This document shows, piece by piece, positions 1 to 9,148 of a stretch of DNA of 64,000 nt; position 1 is the first letter of the stretch, and every line of letters begins with the position of its first letter. Position numbers and translations under genes: made by a program. The notes below the pieces were generated by a model that saw only the letters and a program-made list of their open reading frames with translations, did no database searches and was not told the DNA's origin. Source of the DNA: CBDCYS01 sp965224215 (GTDB lineage Bacteria > Acidobacteriota > Terriglobia > Bryobacterales > UBA6623). The DNA lies in the NCBI GenBank assembly GCA_965224215.1, contig CBDCYS010000035.1, forward strand, positions 395,237 to 459,236. Reading direction: 5' to 3'.

Positions 1-1792
1 CAGGATCAGAACATCGCGTGCTACACCTGCCACAGCTCTTGGATGACGAGCTGCTTCGGCTGCCACCTCTCGATGAAAGCGAACGCCAACCGGCCGCCGC
101 TCCATTTCAAAGACGATCAGTCAACGCGCAACTTCACGACTTACAACTATCAAGTCCTGCGCAATGACGTCTTCATGCTGGGCCGCGACAGCACGGTCAA
201 AAAAGGCAAGATTGCGCCCGTGCGTTCGTCGAGCGCGGTGCTGGTCGGGTCGCAGGGCCCGAAACGCGAGTGGCTCTACTCGCAGCAACAAACGATTTCG
301 TCGGAAGGCTACAGCGGCCAGGCGTTTAATCCGCATTTTCCGCATAGCGTGCGCAAGACGGAAACGAAGACCTGCACCGACTGCCACCTCTCCGGCAGCA
401 ACGACAACAACGCCTGGATGGCGCAGGTGCTGTTGCAGGGCACGAACTTCGTCAACTTCCTCGGCCGCTTCATCTACGTCGCCGAGATGGATGCCGGTTT
501 CGAGGCGATCCCCGTGACCGAGCGAGAAGAGCCACAGGCCGTCATCGGCAGCCGCCTCCACGAGATGGCGTTTCCCGACCAGTACGGCAAGCATCTCGCC
601 CGCGATCGCGAAGTCCCCGAGCCCGGCCGCCACTCAACGACATTTCATCACCACGCCCACGGCGCACAAAGCATCCAGATGCGCGGAGAGTACGTGTACG
701 TCGCCAAAGGACACGACGGCATCGAGATATACGACATCGCCAACGTCGACAACAAGTTCCTAGCCGAGCGCATCGTTAGCGCGCCAGTCTCGCCACTGGG
801 TCAGAAGTTTTTCGTGAAAACGAAAGACGCGGCTTGGATCGCCTCGCCGACTACTTTGGCCGTGGACCGGACCCACACAAGGATTCCAGAGAACGAAGAG
901 CAACCGATTCATCCGCTCTACGGCTACCTCTATGTCGCTGATCGCGAGGAGGGTCTGATCTTGATCGGCGCCGCCACATTGCTCGACGGCGATCCCCGTA
1001 ACAACTTTTTGAAGCGAGCGCTGACGTTCAACTCCGACGAGGCTCTGCTCGGCGCTAACCACATCGTCATCGCGGGGACCTACGCCTACGTTTCCGCCGA
1101 CCGCGGTCTGGTTGTGGTCGACATTGACGATCCGACCGCGCCGCGAATCGCCGCAACCGTCCCGCTAGTAGGTTCTGGACATGCTGCGATCCAATTTCGC
1201 TACGCATTCGTTTGTGACGGCGAAGGAGTCAAGGTCATAGACGTCACCAATCCGTCGAAGCCGATAGTGAAATCATCGATCGCGATCAACGACGCGCGCG
1301 ACGTCTACGTGGCGAGAACTTACGCCTACGTCGCGTCCGGATCACAGGGCCTGGCGATCATCGATGTCGAAAACCCCGAACAGCCGGACGGCCCGAAATT
1401 TTTCGGCGAGGACGGCAAGATCAACGACGCGTACGCCGTCAAAGTCGGAATGACGAACGCGTCGTTGTTCGCCTACGTCGCCGACGGCAAGAACGGACTG
1501 CGGGTGCTCGAACTTGTGTCGCCCAATTCATCGCAAGACCTGTGGGGTTTTCAGCCCGCTGCCTCGACCCCGGCTGATAGCTACCTACGAGACGAGCGGC
1601 CCGGCGGTCGCCCTCTCCAAGGGGCTCGATCGCGATCGCGCGGTGGACGAAAGCGGCAACCAAGTAGCCGTGTTCGGACGCCGCGGCGCCCGGCCGTTGA
1701 ACGACGAGGAAATGAGGCGACTCTTCGTTCGCGACGGCGAGGTCTACAAAGTGTCGGACGCGCCGCCGGGTCCGCCCGAGGGGGGGCGCTAG
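1..1792 (+). CDS. Multihaem cytochrome / LVIVD-repeat protein, 5'-partial and frameshifted
   Basis: The gene enters from beyond the left edge: codons from base 1 are open and give haem-c motifs CYTCH and CFGCH within the first 22 codons, and a third, CTDCH, follows near 372. The middle part (about 660-1510) has repeated beta-propeller strands such as YVYVAKGHDGIEIYDI and YAYVASGSQGLAIIDV, typical of the LVIVD family, so a secreted electron-transfer or scaffold protein is likely. At the run GGGGTTTT (1544-1551) the frame is lost. The family's usual tail (FSP..RP.LIATY...GLDRDRAVDESG..) continues one base out of frame and stops at 1790-1792. The change behaves as one extra base and may be a consensus error. 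The substrate is unknown. Confidence 0.8.
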
Positions 1793-1794
1793 CC

Positions 1795-3603
1795 GTGTTG
1801 CGGTGGCTCCTGGCGCTGGCGGCCATCCCATGCCTCGCGCAACCCGTGTTGCGATCCGTAGTGACGGCGGGAGGCATCGAGAGGGCCGTCTTGTTGCATG
1901 CCGATATAGGCACACCCGTTGGCGACAATGATCCGGCATCTCCGGGTGAACGGCTGATTGGATACGCGCGGAACGCGAACTCGGGCGCGTCGATCCGCGT
2001 CAATGCTGAACTGGCCGTCGAGTATCGATTTCAGCCCAGTCGAAACTCACGCAGGGTGCTCCGCTCACGCTCATTCGGAGCAGGTAAGCGCCGACAAGCC
2101 GCGCAATCAGAGACGTGGCCTCGATTCGAATTCGTCGTGCCGGAAACCACGCAAGGCGGATTCGCCTCGATCGCAGTGGCAGACTCCTTTGGCAGCGTCG
2201 ACGCGGCTACTCTCGCAGTCAGGCGCGAGCAGGATAATCCCGCGCTGCTGACACAGGCCGATGCAAGAGCTCTGATCGAGGCGGCCGCCGGCGCGATCGA
2301 CGATCGGCGAATGGCGATTGCGGTGACCGATCGCGCCGGACGCCCGCTTGCCGCCTTTCGTAAGGCTGACGCCGCGAGTGACACTCCCGAGGTCGCACTC
2401 AGCCTCGCCCGCGCTTCCGCGCTGTTCAGCAACGACATGGCGCCGCTGTCGTCTCGGACCGTCCAGACGATCAGCCGCGAAAACTTTCCCAACAACGTAC
2501 CGAACCAGCCTGCGGCCGCTCTGTTCGGGATCGAGAACACCAACCGCGGCTGCATACTCTCCACCAATTACGCACCCGGGCGTCAGGTGCCGCCGCCAAT
2601 GGATATGGCGGGCACCGGCCCGAGCCTCGGGGTGGGCACTACACCGGGCTCGGTACCTCTGTTCAAATCAGGCAAGCTAGTTGGGGGGATCGGCGTAGCC
2701 GGTATTCCGGCCGACCATGCTGAGTACGCGGCATTCACCGCTTCGCTGAGTGTCGCCGGCACCCTGCCGCTGCCAGCTCCCGAAGATCAACTACCGCCTC
2801 CCGGGGCTGTCTTCATTGACGGCATCCGCCTGCCATTCGTCGCGCAGCGCACCCAGCCGGTGGGAACGTTCCCCGCTTCGGCAATCGACGGCGACTATCT
2901 GCAGGAACCCCGTGCCGGCGGTGACATTGCGAGTGGTTGGCTAGTCGAACCAATCGACGGTAACGGCCTCAACGCCAACGAAGTACGGGACATCATCGAC
3001 GCCGCGGTAGCTCGTGCCGAAAAAACCCGCGCCGTGATCCGCCTGCCGCTCGGCAGCCGCAGCCGCATGGTGATTGCGGTAGGCGACCTCGACGGCAAGA
3101 TCCTCGGGATGTTCCGCATGCCCGACGGCACGGTCTTTTCGATCGACGTGGCCGCCACCAAGGCACGGAACGTCATTTACTTCTCGAGTCTCGAACGGGT
3201 TCCCGACGATCTACCGGGCGTCCCGCAAGGAACGGCCGTCACCAATCGTACGATCGGATTCGGCTCCCAATCGTTCTTTCCAACGGGCATTTCCGGATCG
3301 AACCCCGGTCCCTTTCGAGAATTGTATCTCTTCGATCTTGCCAACCCATGCACGCAAGGTCGCCAACGTTCCAACCTTAACCAGTCAGGGATTGTTTTCT
3401 TCCCAGGCTCGGCGCCACTTTATCGCAGCGGTGTTTTGGTCGGTGGATTGGGTGTCTCTGGCGATGGTGTCGAGCAGGATGACTACGTAACGGCGGCTGG
3501 CGCTGTCGGGTTTGAGCCGCCTTCCGAGAGGTTGGCTGATCGTGTATTCGTTGGCGGCGTACGTTTGCCCTACTGGCGATTTCCCCGTAATCCTGAACAA
3601 TAG
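1795..3603 (+). CDS. Secreted protein with two HbpS/GlcG-type (haem-binding-like) domains
   Basis: It starts at GTG 1795, three bases after the previous stop, behind a G-rich GAGGGGGG Shine-Dalgarno. The N-terminus LRWLLALAAIPCLAQPV is a signal peptide. After a 150-residue beta-rich region come two copies of the HbpS/GlcG fold, each with an 'IAVTDRAGRPLAAFR' or 'IAVGDLDGKILGMFR' type strand and a 'LFKSGKLVGGIGVAG' or 'LYRSGVLVGGLGVSG' strand. The gene can be read in one frame with the preceding LVIVD gene only because that gene is frameshifted, so the apparent fusion is not real. At about 2030-2090 the translation turns Arg/Ser-rich and another frame reads more protein-like, so a local pair of indels is possible. 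Ligand and partner are not shown by the sequence. Confidence 0.8.
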   Translation: MLRWLLALAAIPCLAQPVLRSVVTAGGIERAVLLHADIGTPVGDNDPASPGERLIGYARNANSGASIRVNAELAVEYRFQPSRNSRRVLRSRSFGAGKRRQAAQSETWPRFEFVVPETTQGGFASIAVADSFGSVDAATLAVRREQDNPALLTQADARALIEAAAGAIDDRRMAIAVTDRAGRPLAAFRKADAASDTPEVALSLARASALFSNDMAPLSSRTVQTISRENFPNNVPNQPAAALFGIENTNRGCILSTNYAPGRQVPPPMDMAGTGPSLGVGTTPGSVPLFKSGKLVGGIGVAGIPADHAEYAAFTASLSVAGTLPLPAPEDQLPPPGAVFIDGIRLPFVAQRTQPVGTFPASAIDGDYLQEPRAGGDIASGWLVEPIDGNGLNANEVRDIIDAAVARAEKTRAVIRLPLGSRSRMVIAVGDLDGKILGMFRMPDGTVFSIDVAATKARNVIYFSSLERVPDDLPGVPQGTAVTNRTIGFGSQSFFPTGISGSNPGPFRELYLFDLANPCTQGRQRSNLNQSGIVFFPGSAPLYRSGVLVGGLGVSGDGVEQDDYVTAAGAVGFEPPSERLADRVFVGGVRLPYWRFPRNPEQ

Positions 3604-3890
3604 AGTTTTCTCGTATCGCAGGCGTCGGCGAGTGCGATGAAAAGGGAGATTCCCGCCCGCTCCAGCATGCCCCAAATCCATGCGGTCGTCGGAGGTAAGC
3701 TACGCCGCCGCTTCAAAGTCCTGTTCTAGCGAACGGGTCATGAGTCAATCATCGGTAGTCAAGCGGAGAGAATCGCAGGGATCCAGCACGATACGGCCGC
3801 GGGCTTTCGCCATCGCCTCGGTTAGCAGAACCCTTCCGATCTCCGCTAAAGTATGCGCAATAGTGCGATACTTCGCTGGAGGAGATCATT

Positions 3891-5024
3891 ATGCACCCCA
3901 AGCACCCTGGTATTTCCCGCCGCAACCTGGTCAAAGCGGCAACGATCGTACCGTTTTCAGCGATTGCCGGCACCGCTGCCAACTCGGCCGTGAAGGTCGG
4001 CCTCATTGGATCGGGCAACCGCGGACCGACTCTGGGAGGCTTCGCCCACAAGGATGCGCGAGCCAGTATCGTTGCCATCTCCGACCTCTTCGACGAGCAG
4101 ATCGAACAGGGCAAGAAGCGAATCGGAACCGAAAACCCCACGATCTACAAGGACTATCACGACCTCTTGGATAGCGATGTCGATGCCGTCATCATCGCCA
4201 CGCCTCATTACCTTCACCCGGAACATTTCGAAGCCGCCGTCAAAGCCAAAAAGCACATCTACCTCGAAAAACCAGTGGCGAACGACGTGGAAGGTTGCCG
4301 CCGCATCATGCGCGCCGCTGACTCGGCGGACCGCAACATCAACGTCACGGCCGGATTCCAGCGCCGCTACGCCCATGTCTACAAAAAGGCCAAGAAGCTT
4401 TTCGATTCAGGGGAGATTGGCGAGATTCGCATGGCGCGCGCTGACTTCATCAAGGGAGAAGCTCCCGAAAATGAAAAGGTATATCCTCGTCCAACAACCG
4501 AGATGGAGAAGATTCAGCGCTGGAAGTATTGGAACGAGACTTCGGGTGGCCAAACCGTCGGAAACGAGGTCCATTCGGTCGACGTGTTGAATTGGTTTCT
4601 TGGCGGGCATCCGCTCAAAGCCATCGGCAGCGGCGGCCGCACGACTCGCACTCGCGGCGACATGACCGATCATGCCTACATCATCTACGACTACCCGAAA
4701 GACGTTCAGGCCATGGTGACCGGGTCGGTTCTGGCCCCGCGCTTTTACCGCGACGTCAAGGAGCAGTTCTTCACGCCAACCGACATCGTGGAAACGTCAC
4801 AGGAGTATTGGAAGCACTACCGCGGCCAGGGTCACGTGCTGGCGGAAGACTCCCCGAGATCCACCACCGAGGATTCGATCATCGCCTTCATCAACCGCAT
4901 CGTCGAGGGCAAGCCCGAGAACACCGGCGTCCAGGGAGCCGAGAGCACTCTGACCGCGTTCTTGGGATACAGGGCGGTCGAGCTGCGTAGAGAAGTCACC
5001 TGGGACGAAATGATGAAAGGATAG
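3891..5024 (+). CDS. Gfo/Idh/MocA family oxidoreductase, Tat-exported
   Basis: 377 aa with the clear RBS GGAGGAG eight bases before ATG. The N-terminus has a twin-arginine signal (ISRRNLVKAATIVPFSAIAG), so it is probably periplasmic. It is followed by the NAD(P) Rossmann motif VGLIGSGNRG and the family's EKPVA segment, where the Lys is the usual catalytic or substrate contact. The C-terminal half is the alpha/beta substrate domain, with GGQTVGNEVHSVDVLNWFLG. These proteins act on sugars or inositol-like polyols; the substrate cannot be read here. A second, more distant paralogue lies at 7901, on the other side of a two-component pair. Confidence 0.9.
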   Translation: MHPKHPGISRRNLVKAATIVPFSAIAGTAANSAVKVGLIGSGNRGPTLGGFAHKDARASIVAISDLFDEQIEQGKKRIGTENPTIYKDYHDLLDSDVDAVIIATPHYLHPEHFEAAVKAKKHIYLEKPVANDVEGCRRIMRAADSADRNINVTAGFQRRYAHVYKKAKKLFDSGEIGEIRMARADFIKGEAPENEKVYPRPTTEMEKIQRWKYWNETSGGQTVGNEVHSVDVLNWFLGGHPLKAIGSGGRTTRTRGDMTDHAYIIYDYPKDVQAMVTGSVLAPRFYRDVKEQFFTPTDIVETSQEYWKHYRGQGHVLAEDSPRSTTEDSIIAFINRIVEGKPENTGVQGAESTLTAFLGYRAVELRREVTWDEMMKG

Positions 5025-5066
5025 AACGCCCTTGCCCGAGCGCGGAAACACCCTAGCCTCCATTTT

Positions 5067-5238
5067 TCACCACGTGGCGAGGCGAAGTGCGTGAGAGGCC
5101 TGTCAGTACGAGGCGCGCGCCGCTTGACGAGCGGAGGCGTACTCGGACAGTACGTTGAGCACGGCAAGCAAGCGCAACGAAGTAATGGCGGGCCTGTTGC
5201 GTGCTTCGGCTGTCAGGTGGTGAGAAATGCAGGCTAAC
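5067..5238 (+). ncRNA. Structured intergenic repeat, member A
   Basis: A long imperfect hairpin fills the gap between the oxidoreductase and the histidine kinase genes. The outer helix is TCACCAC (5067-5073) with GTGGTGA (5217-5223). The main helix is 5083-5102 with 5189-5208, pairing at 19 of 20 positions when G-U pairs are allowed. The wobbles work only if the plus strand is the RNA. An inner helix AGTACG/CGTACT is also possible. The tail GTGAGAAATG.(A/G)G..TA(A/G)C is shared with members at 8986 and 10218. It is probably a transcribed structured element or a palindromic repeat; function unknown. Confidence 0.6.
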
Positions 5239-5282
5239 ACCAGAAAGCTTAACCGGAATCCTTAGCCAATGAGCCGCTGCCG

Positions 5283-7229
5283 ATGAACGACGAAAGCTTG
5301 CGCCGCCTTCTCGAATCCACTAACGCCATTCCTTGGGAGGCGGACGCCAAGACGTGGCGGTTTACGTATGTGGGTCCGCAAGCCCTGAGGCTGCTCGGCT
5401 ATTCCTGGGCCCAATGGTACGAAGACGGGTTCTGGAAAGCTCATATTCACGAGGAAGATCGAGAGGCTGCGCTCACTTTCTGTCAGATATCTTCCGCCAC
5501 TCAGGCTGCCTACGAGTTCGAATACCGCATGATCGCTTCCGACGGAAGCGTAGTTTGGATTCACGATCTTGTCAACGTGGTAAGCGACGGCGGTGTCCCG
5601 AAGCTGCTGCACGGCTTCATGATCGACATCACGGAGCGCAAAGGAACAGAAAAGGCGCTACAGGAGAGCGAGGAGAGAGTACGGCTTTCGGCGGAAGCCA
5701 CCGAGTTGGCTATGTGGGATTGGAACATTCTCACCAACGAAGTGGTGCAAGACGAGTGGAACCGGTCCATGTTGGGGCTGGTGCCGGAGGGTTACGAACC
5801 CACCGTCGAGGCCTTCTTGGAAAGGCTGCACCCCGGTGACAGAGACACGGTCGATAGCGCCATCGCCCGATCCGTTCAGCAAGGGAGTCCATTGAAGGCG
5901 GAGTTCCGCGTATTGGCTCCCAACGGCAGTAGCCAGTGGTTGGCTTCACAAGGTCGCACCTATCGAAACGATGCGGGCCAGGTACACCGCATGGTAGGGA
6001 CCACTCGCAACATCACGAAGCGGAAGAGAGCCGAAATACTGCAGGCTACTCACAATCGGGTGCTGGAGCTGTTGGCCAAGGGAAGTGCTCTCGAAGAGAT
6101 TCTGACTGATCTGGCCCTCTCGATTGAGGGTCAACATCAGCCTGGCATTTTTTGTTCGATTCTGCTGTTGGAGGGCGATGTGGTCCGGCACGGCGCTGCT
6201 CTGAATTTACCGAGCGGGTACACGCAAGCGATCGACGGGTTGAGAATTGGCCCCCGGGTCGGTTCCTGCGGCACGGCTGCTTTTCGAGCGAAACGGGTGG
6301 TCGTCAGCGATATCATGATCGACCCGCTCTGGGAGGACTATCGCGAACTCGCTCGACAGTTCGATCTCGCGGCTTGTTGGTCGGACCCGATTCAGTCCGA
6401 GTCAGGCAAAGTTCTCGGGACATTCGCTATGTACTTCGGCAAACCATATGCACCAGGAGATGAGGAACTCAACCTCTTGCGGGAATCAGCTCGGCTCGCC
6501 AGCATAGCCGTGGAACACACGAACGCAAAGAGGGCGGTTCAACAGACCGAGGCAGCGCTGCGCGAGAGTCACGGGAGACTCCAAGAACTCACCGGTCAAT
6601 TGATTTTCGCTCAGGAAGAGGCCCACAATCGACTAGCCCGAGAGCTGCACGATGACTTCAGTCAGAGGCTGGCCGGTCTACTGATGGAAGTCTCTTTGCT
6701 CGAACAAAAGCTTCCCAGCTCCGCCAATGGAATTCATGAAAGAGTCCGCGGTATCGGAGACAAAATCGGAACGCTCGCCAAGGACATCAACGACGTTTTG
6801 CGCCAACTGCACTCATCAGTACTGGACAATGTCGGACTCGCAGCGGCTCTCGAGGCCGAGTGCGACGGCTTCTCCGAACGCGAAGGAATCACAGCGAAGT
6901 TTAGCTCGGCGTCGCTTCCCAAAGCTCTTCCCGAAGACATATCGCTGTGTCTGTACCGAATCGCGCAAGAGAGCCTTCGTAACATCGCAAAGCACGCCAA
7001 CGCATCCAGGGTCCGGATCGAACTGTCCAGCCAGGCCAGCGACATTGTCCTTGGCGTACAGGATTCTGGTGACGGGTTTGATGTCACTGGTGGACACACC
7101 AAGGGTGGCTTGGGACTGGTCAGTATGGAAGAACGGGTACGTCCACTCGGAGGCAGTCTCTTGATAGAATCAGAGCCGGGTAGGGGTACGAAGGTGGAAG
7201 TTCGTATCCCGTTCCTAGGGGTGAATTGA
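5283..7229 (+). CDS. PAS-PAS-GAF sensor histidine kinase (NarX/DegS type, HisKA_3)
   Basis: 648 aa, no membrane segment, so a cytoplasmic sensor. Two PAS domains (about 1-118 and 128-248, each ending in an 'ITERK/ITKRKR' linker), a GAF domain (about 255-415), a coiled linker, then the HisKA_3 dimerisation segment with phospho-acceptor His456 in ARELHDDFSQRLAGLL. The HATPase_c domain has an N-box (RIAQESLRNIAKHA), G1 (DSGDGF) and G2 (GGLGLVSMEERV). It overlaps the response regulator by four bases (TTGA), so the two are co-transcribed and almost certainly cognate. The input ligand is unknown. It sits between two Gfo/Idh/MocA genes, which may be targets. Confidence 0.92.
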   Translation: MNDESLRRLLESTNAIPWEADAKTWRFTYVGPQALRLLGYSWAQWYEDGFWKAHIHEEDREAALTFCQISSATQAAYEFEYRMIASDGSVVWIHDLVNVVSDGGVPKLLHGFMIDITERKGTEKALQESEERVRLSAEATELAMWDWNILTNEVVQDEWNRSMLGLVPEGYEPTVEAFLERLHPGDRDTVDSAIARSVQQGSPLKAEFRVLAPNGSSQWLASQGRTYRNDAGQVHRMVGTTRNITKRKRAEILQATHNRVLELLAKGSALEEILTDLALSIEGQHQPGIFCSILLLEGDVVRHGAALNLPSGYTQAIDGLRIGPRVGSCGTAAFRAKRVVVSDIMIDPLWEDYRELARQFDLAACWSDPIQSESGKVLGTFAMYFGKPYAPGDEELNLLRESARLASIAVEHTNAKRAVQQTEAALRESHGRLQELTGQLIFAQEEAHNRLARELHDDFSQRLAGLLMEVSLLEQKLPSSANGIHERVRGIGDKIGTLAKDINDVLRQLHSSVLDNVGLAAALEAECDGFSEREGITAKFSSASLPKALPEDISLCLYRIAQESLRNIAKHANASRVRIELSSQASDIVLGVQDSGDGFDVTGGHTKGGLGLVSMEERVRPLGGSLLIESEPGRGTKVEVRIPFLGVN

Positions 7230-7867
7230 AACAGCCTAAAATACTGCTGGCTGATGACCACACGGTCATTCTCGATGGGCTGCGAAGCATCCTCGCGGCG
7301 GATTTCGAGATTGTCGGAGCAGTCACCGACGGGCGAGCGCTGGTGGCAGCTTTCAAAAAGTTGCGTCCTGACTTGGTTCTTACCGACATCACGATGCCGC
7401 TCCTCAATGGATTGGAAGCAACCCGGCAGATCAAGAAGGTGGATCTGGGAGCCAAGATCATTTTTCTGACAATGCATCCGGACGTAGCGCTGGCCAAGGA
7501 AGCTTTGAACGCCGGCGGCTCGGGGTACCTCCTGAAGCATTCGCCCGCCTCGGAAATTGTTACTGCCATCCGACAGGTTCTTGAAGGTCGAAACTATCTC
7601 TCCCCGCTTGTCACGAAGGGCGTGGTCAACTCGCTGATGAATAAGGAAGGTGGAGCCGAAGAACTCCCCTCCGCATTGAGCGACCGCGAGCGCGAAGTCC
7701 TTCAGCTCGTGGCCGAGGGTCACACTCACAAAGCAGTAGCGCAAACCCTAGGGATTTCGGTCAGCACCGCACAGTATCACCGCTACAATATTATGGAAAA
7801 GCTGGGATTGCGCACCGCGCCGAAACTCACGCAGTACGCCATCAAGCACGGGATTATCTCCGTCTGA
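7226..7867 (+). CDS. NarL/FixJ-family response regulator
   Basis: 213 aa, starting at TTG inside the kinase stop (TTGA overlap). The receiver domain has the acidic pair D10-D11, phospho-acceptor Asp54 (LVLTDITMP), Thr in FLTMHP and Lys in LLKHSPA. The C-terminal LuxR-type helix-turn-helix is LSDREREVLQLVAEGHTHK followed by LGISVSTAQYHRYNIMEKLG. It is the transcriptional output of the kinase at 5283. Direct targets are unknown; the oxidoreductase starting 34 bases downstream is the nearest candidate. Confidence 0.93.
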   Translation: MKQPKILLADDHTVILDGLRSILAADFEIVGAVTDGRALVAAFKKLRPDLVLTDITMPLLNGLEATRQIKKVDLGAKIIFLTMHPDVALAKEALNAGGSGYLLKHSPASEIVTAIRQVLEGRNYLSPLVTKGVVNSLMNKEGGAEELPSALSDREREVLQLVAEGHTHKAVAQTLGISVSTAQYHRYNIMEKLGLRTAPKLTQYAIKHGIISV

Positions 7868-7900
7868 CCCAGGACATGTTTTCTTCACGAGGTGAAAAAG

Positions 7901-8962
7901 ATGAATCCAGTCGACCGCAGAAGATTCATACAAGTAGCTGGAGCGGCCGCCGTTTCCGCTTCCACCGCCCACGGAGCGGGGCAGAAGATCCGCCTCGGCA
8001 TCTTCGGAACCCAGCACGGCCATTTGACCAGCAAGATGCGCGCGCTTGCCGCCAACAGCGACTACGAGGTCGTCTGCGTCCACGAACCTGACGAGCCGGT
8101 TCGCAAGCAGCGCCAAGCCGAGAAAAGGTTCGCCGGAATCAAGTTCGTCGGCGAAAGCGAAATCCTGGGAGACGATTCGCTCGATGTGATCCTCGTCGAA
8201 TGCCGCATCTGGGAGGCGATATCCTGGGGCAACAAGGTGCTCGATGCCGGCCGCCATCTGCATCTCGAGAAGCCCCCATCGCCCGATTTGGAGCCGTTTC
8301 GCAAGCTGGTTGAAAAAGCGAAGAGCAAGAAGCGCGTCTTGCAATTGGGTTACAACTATCGCTTTCACCCCGGCATTCTGGCCGCAATCGACGCCGCCAA
8401 GAAAGGGTGGCTCGGTGACGCCTACCTGCTACGGGCGACGATGAACTCTGACCGCAGCCCCGACGGCCGCGCGATCGAAGCGCGCTACCCGGGCGGCGCA
8501 TTCTTCGAGCTGTGCGGTCACATGGTGGACCGCGCCGTGGAATTGTGGGGACGTCCAGAAAAGGTAACGAGCTTCCTGCGCCACGACACAAGCGTGCCGG
8601 ATACTTTGAAGGACAACACGATGGCCGTACTCGAATACGACAAGTCCATGGCCGTCATTTCGACTGCCGCGAAAATGGCCAACTCCGGAGCCCATCGCTC
8701 GTTCGAGCTGGTTGGAAGCGATGGATCGTTCTTCATCCAGCCGATCTCGGGCGACCGCACGATGACCGTAAACATGCGCGTTGCGCGGGGGCCTTACAAG
8801 AAAGGATGGCAGGAAATCGCGCTGGCTCCGCACCCCTACGACAAGTACGAGATGGAAGCTTTGGCTCAGGCCATCCGGACCGGAGAACCGCTCAAGCACG
8901 GCTACGACCACGAACTGCTCGTGCATGAAACGCTGCTTCGCGCATCGGGCCACATGACCTGA
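7901..8962 (+). CDS. Gfo/Idh/MocA family oxidoreductase with Tat signal
   Basis: About 353 aa. A GTG at 7892 is in frame, but the sequence GAGGTG six bases before ATG 7901 supports ATG as the start. N-terminal twin-arginine signal (VDRRRFIQVAGAAAVSAS), Rossmann segment IRLGIFGTQHGH, and the LEKPPSPD segment carrying the family Lys-Pro. The C-terminal domain includes GGAFFELCGHMVDRAVELWG. It starts 34 bases after the response-regulator stop and may be in the same transcript. The periplasmic substrate is probably a sugar-like compound but is not defined by the sequence. Confidence 0.88.
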   Translation: MNPVDRRRFIQVAGAAAVSASTAHGAGQKIRLGIFGTQHGHLTSKMRALAANSDYEVVCVHEPDEPVRKQRQAEKRFAGIKFVGESEILGDDSLDVILVECRIWEAISWGNKVLDAGRHLHLEKPPSPDLEPFRKLVEKAKSKKRVLQLGYNYRFHPGILAAIDAAKKGWLGDAYLLRATMNSDRSPDGRAIEARYPGGAFFELCGHMVDRAVELWGRPEKVTSFLRHDTSVPDTLKDNTMAVLEYDKSMAVISTAAKMANSGAHRSFELVGSDGSFFIQPISGDRTMTVNMRVARGPYKKGWQEIALAPHPYDKYEMEALAQAIRTGEPLKHGYDHELLVHETLLRASGHMT

Positions 8963-8985
8963 TGCGCCTAAGCCGAGAAACTAGC

Positions 8986-9104
8986 AGACGGCGCGACAAG
9001 GCGCGGACGGAAGTCCGCGCTCGATCAGTCCAATGAGGTGCGACGAAGTACAAGCGGGCCTCTCGCACGCTCGGTCCGTAACGCCGTGAGAAATGTGGCC
9101 TAAC
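8986..9104 (+). ncRNA. Structured intergenic repeat, member B (diverged)
   Basis: Shorter relative of the elements at 5067 and 10218. The outer helix is kept by different bases, ACGGC (8988-8992) with GCCGT (9083-9087), while the arm GCGGGCCTCTCGCACGCTCGG and the tail GTGAGAAATGTGGCCTAAC (9086-9104) line up with the others. The inner helix is imperfect, with one bulge and one mismatch. It lies between the oxidoreductase and the parvulin gene. Confidence 0.5.
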
Positions 9105-9148
9105 ATCTTGATCCGCTCCGCAACCGCGAACAAAAACTGACTCCACGA

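Noticed and set aside
3680..4174. 164-codon frame overlapping the first oxidoreductase
   Set aside because: Out of frame with a well supported Tat-signal gene and no conserved features.
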